Shown in pieces: positions 63,522 through 64,000 of a DNA stretch of 64,000 nucleotides. Position numbers and translations under genes: made by a program. Origin of the DNA: Planococcus versutus (GTDB lineage: Bacteria; Bacillota; Bacilli; Bacillales_A; Planococcaceae); assembly GCF_001186155.3 (NCBI RefSeq), contig NZ_CP016540.2, forward strand, positions 2,458,001-2,522,000, in the 5' to 3' direction. The notes under the pieces were generated by a model that was not told the origin of the DNA, did not search any database, and saw only the letters and a program-made list of their open reading frames with translations. How positions within the stretch are numbered: the first letter of the stretch is position 1; every line of letters begins with the position of its first letter.

Positions 63522-64000
63522 TTAGCTTCCTAATCCCAATTCATCCAGTACTTCTTTAATGGCGACTTTTTCTTCATCTAAGAATTTTTCGTACTCTGCT
63601 GCGTTCATGTACATTTCGTTCCACCCGTACTTTTTACGAACTTCAGCAAATTCATCTGAACCACTCAACTCTTCAAATTTCGCTTCGTAATACTCGACCG
63701 CCGCAGGCTCCATATTCGGGGGTCCAAAGAATCCGCGCCAGTTAACGAACGATTCGTCAATGCCTTGTTCCATCGCTGTCGGGAAATCCGATAGCACATC
63801 TCCTTCTAACCGTTCTTCAGCCGTAATGCCCAAAACTTTAATGTTCCCAGCTTTTACTTGTTCAACCGTTTCAGCAACTCCTGTTGAATAGACATCAACA
63901 GAACCGTTTAACAACGCCGTCAATGCGCCGCCTTCTTGGTCTGATACGTATTTGATTTTTGTTGGATCAACGCCGGCTGCTTTAGCAATTCGAACAAATT
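63522..64000 (-). CDS. tctC: Tripartite tricarboxylate transporter solute-binding protein, TctC, 5' part outside window
   Basis: The frame runs off the right edge; the visible 158 residues start FVRIAKAAGVDPTKIKYVSD and continue ALTALLNGSVDVYSTGVAE, ITAEERLEGDVLSDFPTAMEQGID and FFGPPNMEPAAVEYYEAKF, all typical of the second lobe of TctC-type periplasmic-type binding proteins (lipoproteins in Gram-positives). The signal peptide and first lobe lie beyond the window. Confidence 0.88.
   Translation of the reverse strand, partial: FVRIAKAAGVDPTKIKYVSDQEGGALTALLNGSVDVYSTGVAETVEQVKAGNIKVLGITAEERLEGDVLSDFPTAMEQGIDESFVNWRGFFGPPNMEPAAVEYYEAKFEELSGSDEFAEVRKKYGWNEMYMNAAEYEKFLDEEKVAIKEVLDELGLGS

Overview
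The window looks like chromosomal DNA of a low-GC Gram-positive bacterium of the order Bacillales. The evidence is strong GGAGG-type ribosome sites, B. subtilis-type genes (AbrB-like regulator, YlmA-like ABC protein, YndM-like DUF2512 protein, VanZ proteins, class D sortase) and the style of the intergenic repeats. Planococcaceae is my best guess from gene content, not something the sequence proves. I saw no rRNA, tRNA, prophage or CRISPR array.

Bases 1-37 kb are a surface-polysaccharide region, mostly on the minus strand. Operon 1 (6911 down past base 1) makes GDP-fucose (fcl, gmd) and holds three glycosyltransferases and a Wzy-like polymerase. Operon 2 (15389-7124) has two Wzx-like flippases, rfbA, rfbB, a sugar 4-aminotransferase and an odd 705-aa three-domain protein. 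Then a four-gene set (Wzx-like flippase, family 2 glycosyltransferase, membrane-anchored beta-helix protein, FemAB-like acyltransferase) occurs twice in the same coordinate order, at 13.9-19.4 kb and 19.5-27.1 kb. Two more FemAB-like genes lie next to a reduced DegT-like enzyme at 33.4-36.5 kb. galE and galU supply UDP-sugars. Six promoters in this region share a box about 22 bp upstream of the -10, which suggests a common activator.

Bases 28-50 kb are mixed housekeeping and accessory genes: a CPA1 antiporter, an XRE regulator, a degenerate SGNH protein, a probable N5-(carboxyethyl)ornithine synthase whose best start is ATT, an SDR, an acetamidase, an amidase preceded by a small AtzG/GatC-like ORF, a trypsin-nuclease fusion overlapping a YlmA-like ABC protein, an aldo/keto reductase and a 1382-aa TPR protein with an internal C39-like peptidase.

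Bases 50-64 kb carry a monooxygenase, MarR regulator, nitroreductase, LA2681-type HEPN-like protein, AbrB-like regulator, SDR, a class D sortase beside a likely substrate (CHRD protein with an MPTTA motif), two threonine-aldolase-like genes (one frameshifted), and a minus-strand operon tctC-tctB-tctA-prpD-prpB for tricarboxylate uptake and methylcitrate breakdown; tctC runs off the window.

Intergenic DNA is unusual. Two unrelated repeat families (GGACAGTAT near 42.6-42.9 kb and GTGCGTA at 51.6-52.3 kb) are arranged with 20-21 bp periods, about two helical turns. A terminal-inverted-repeat element sits beside two terminators, once between exact 33-bp copies of the terminator.
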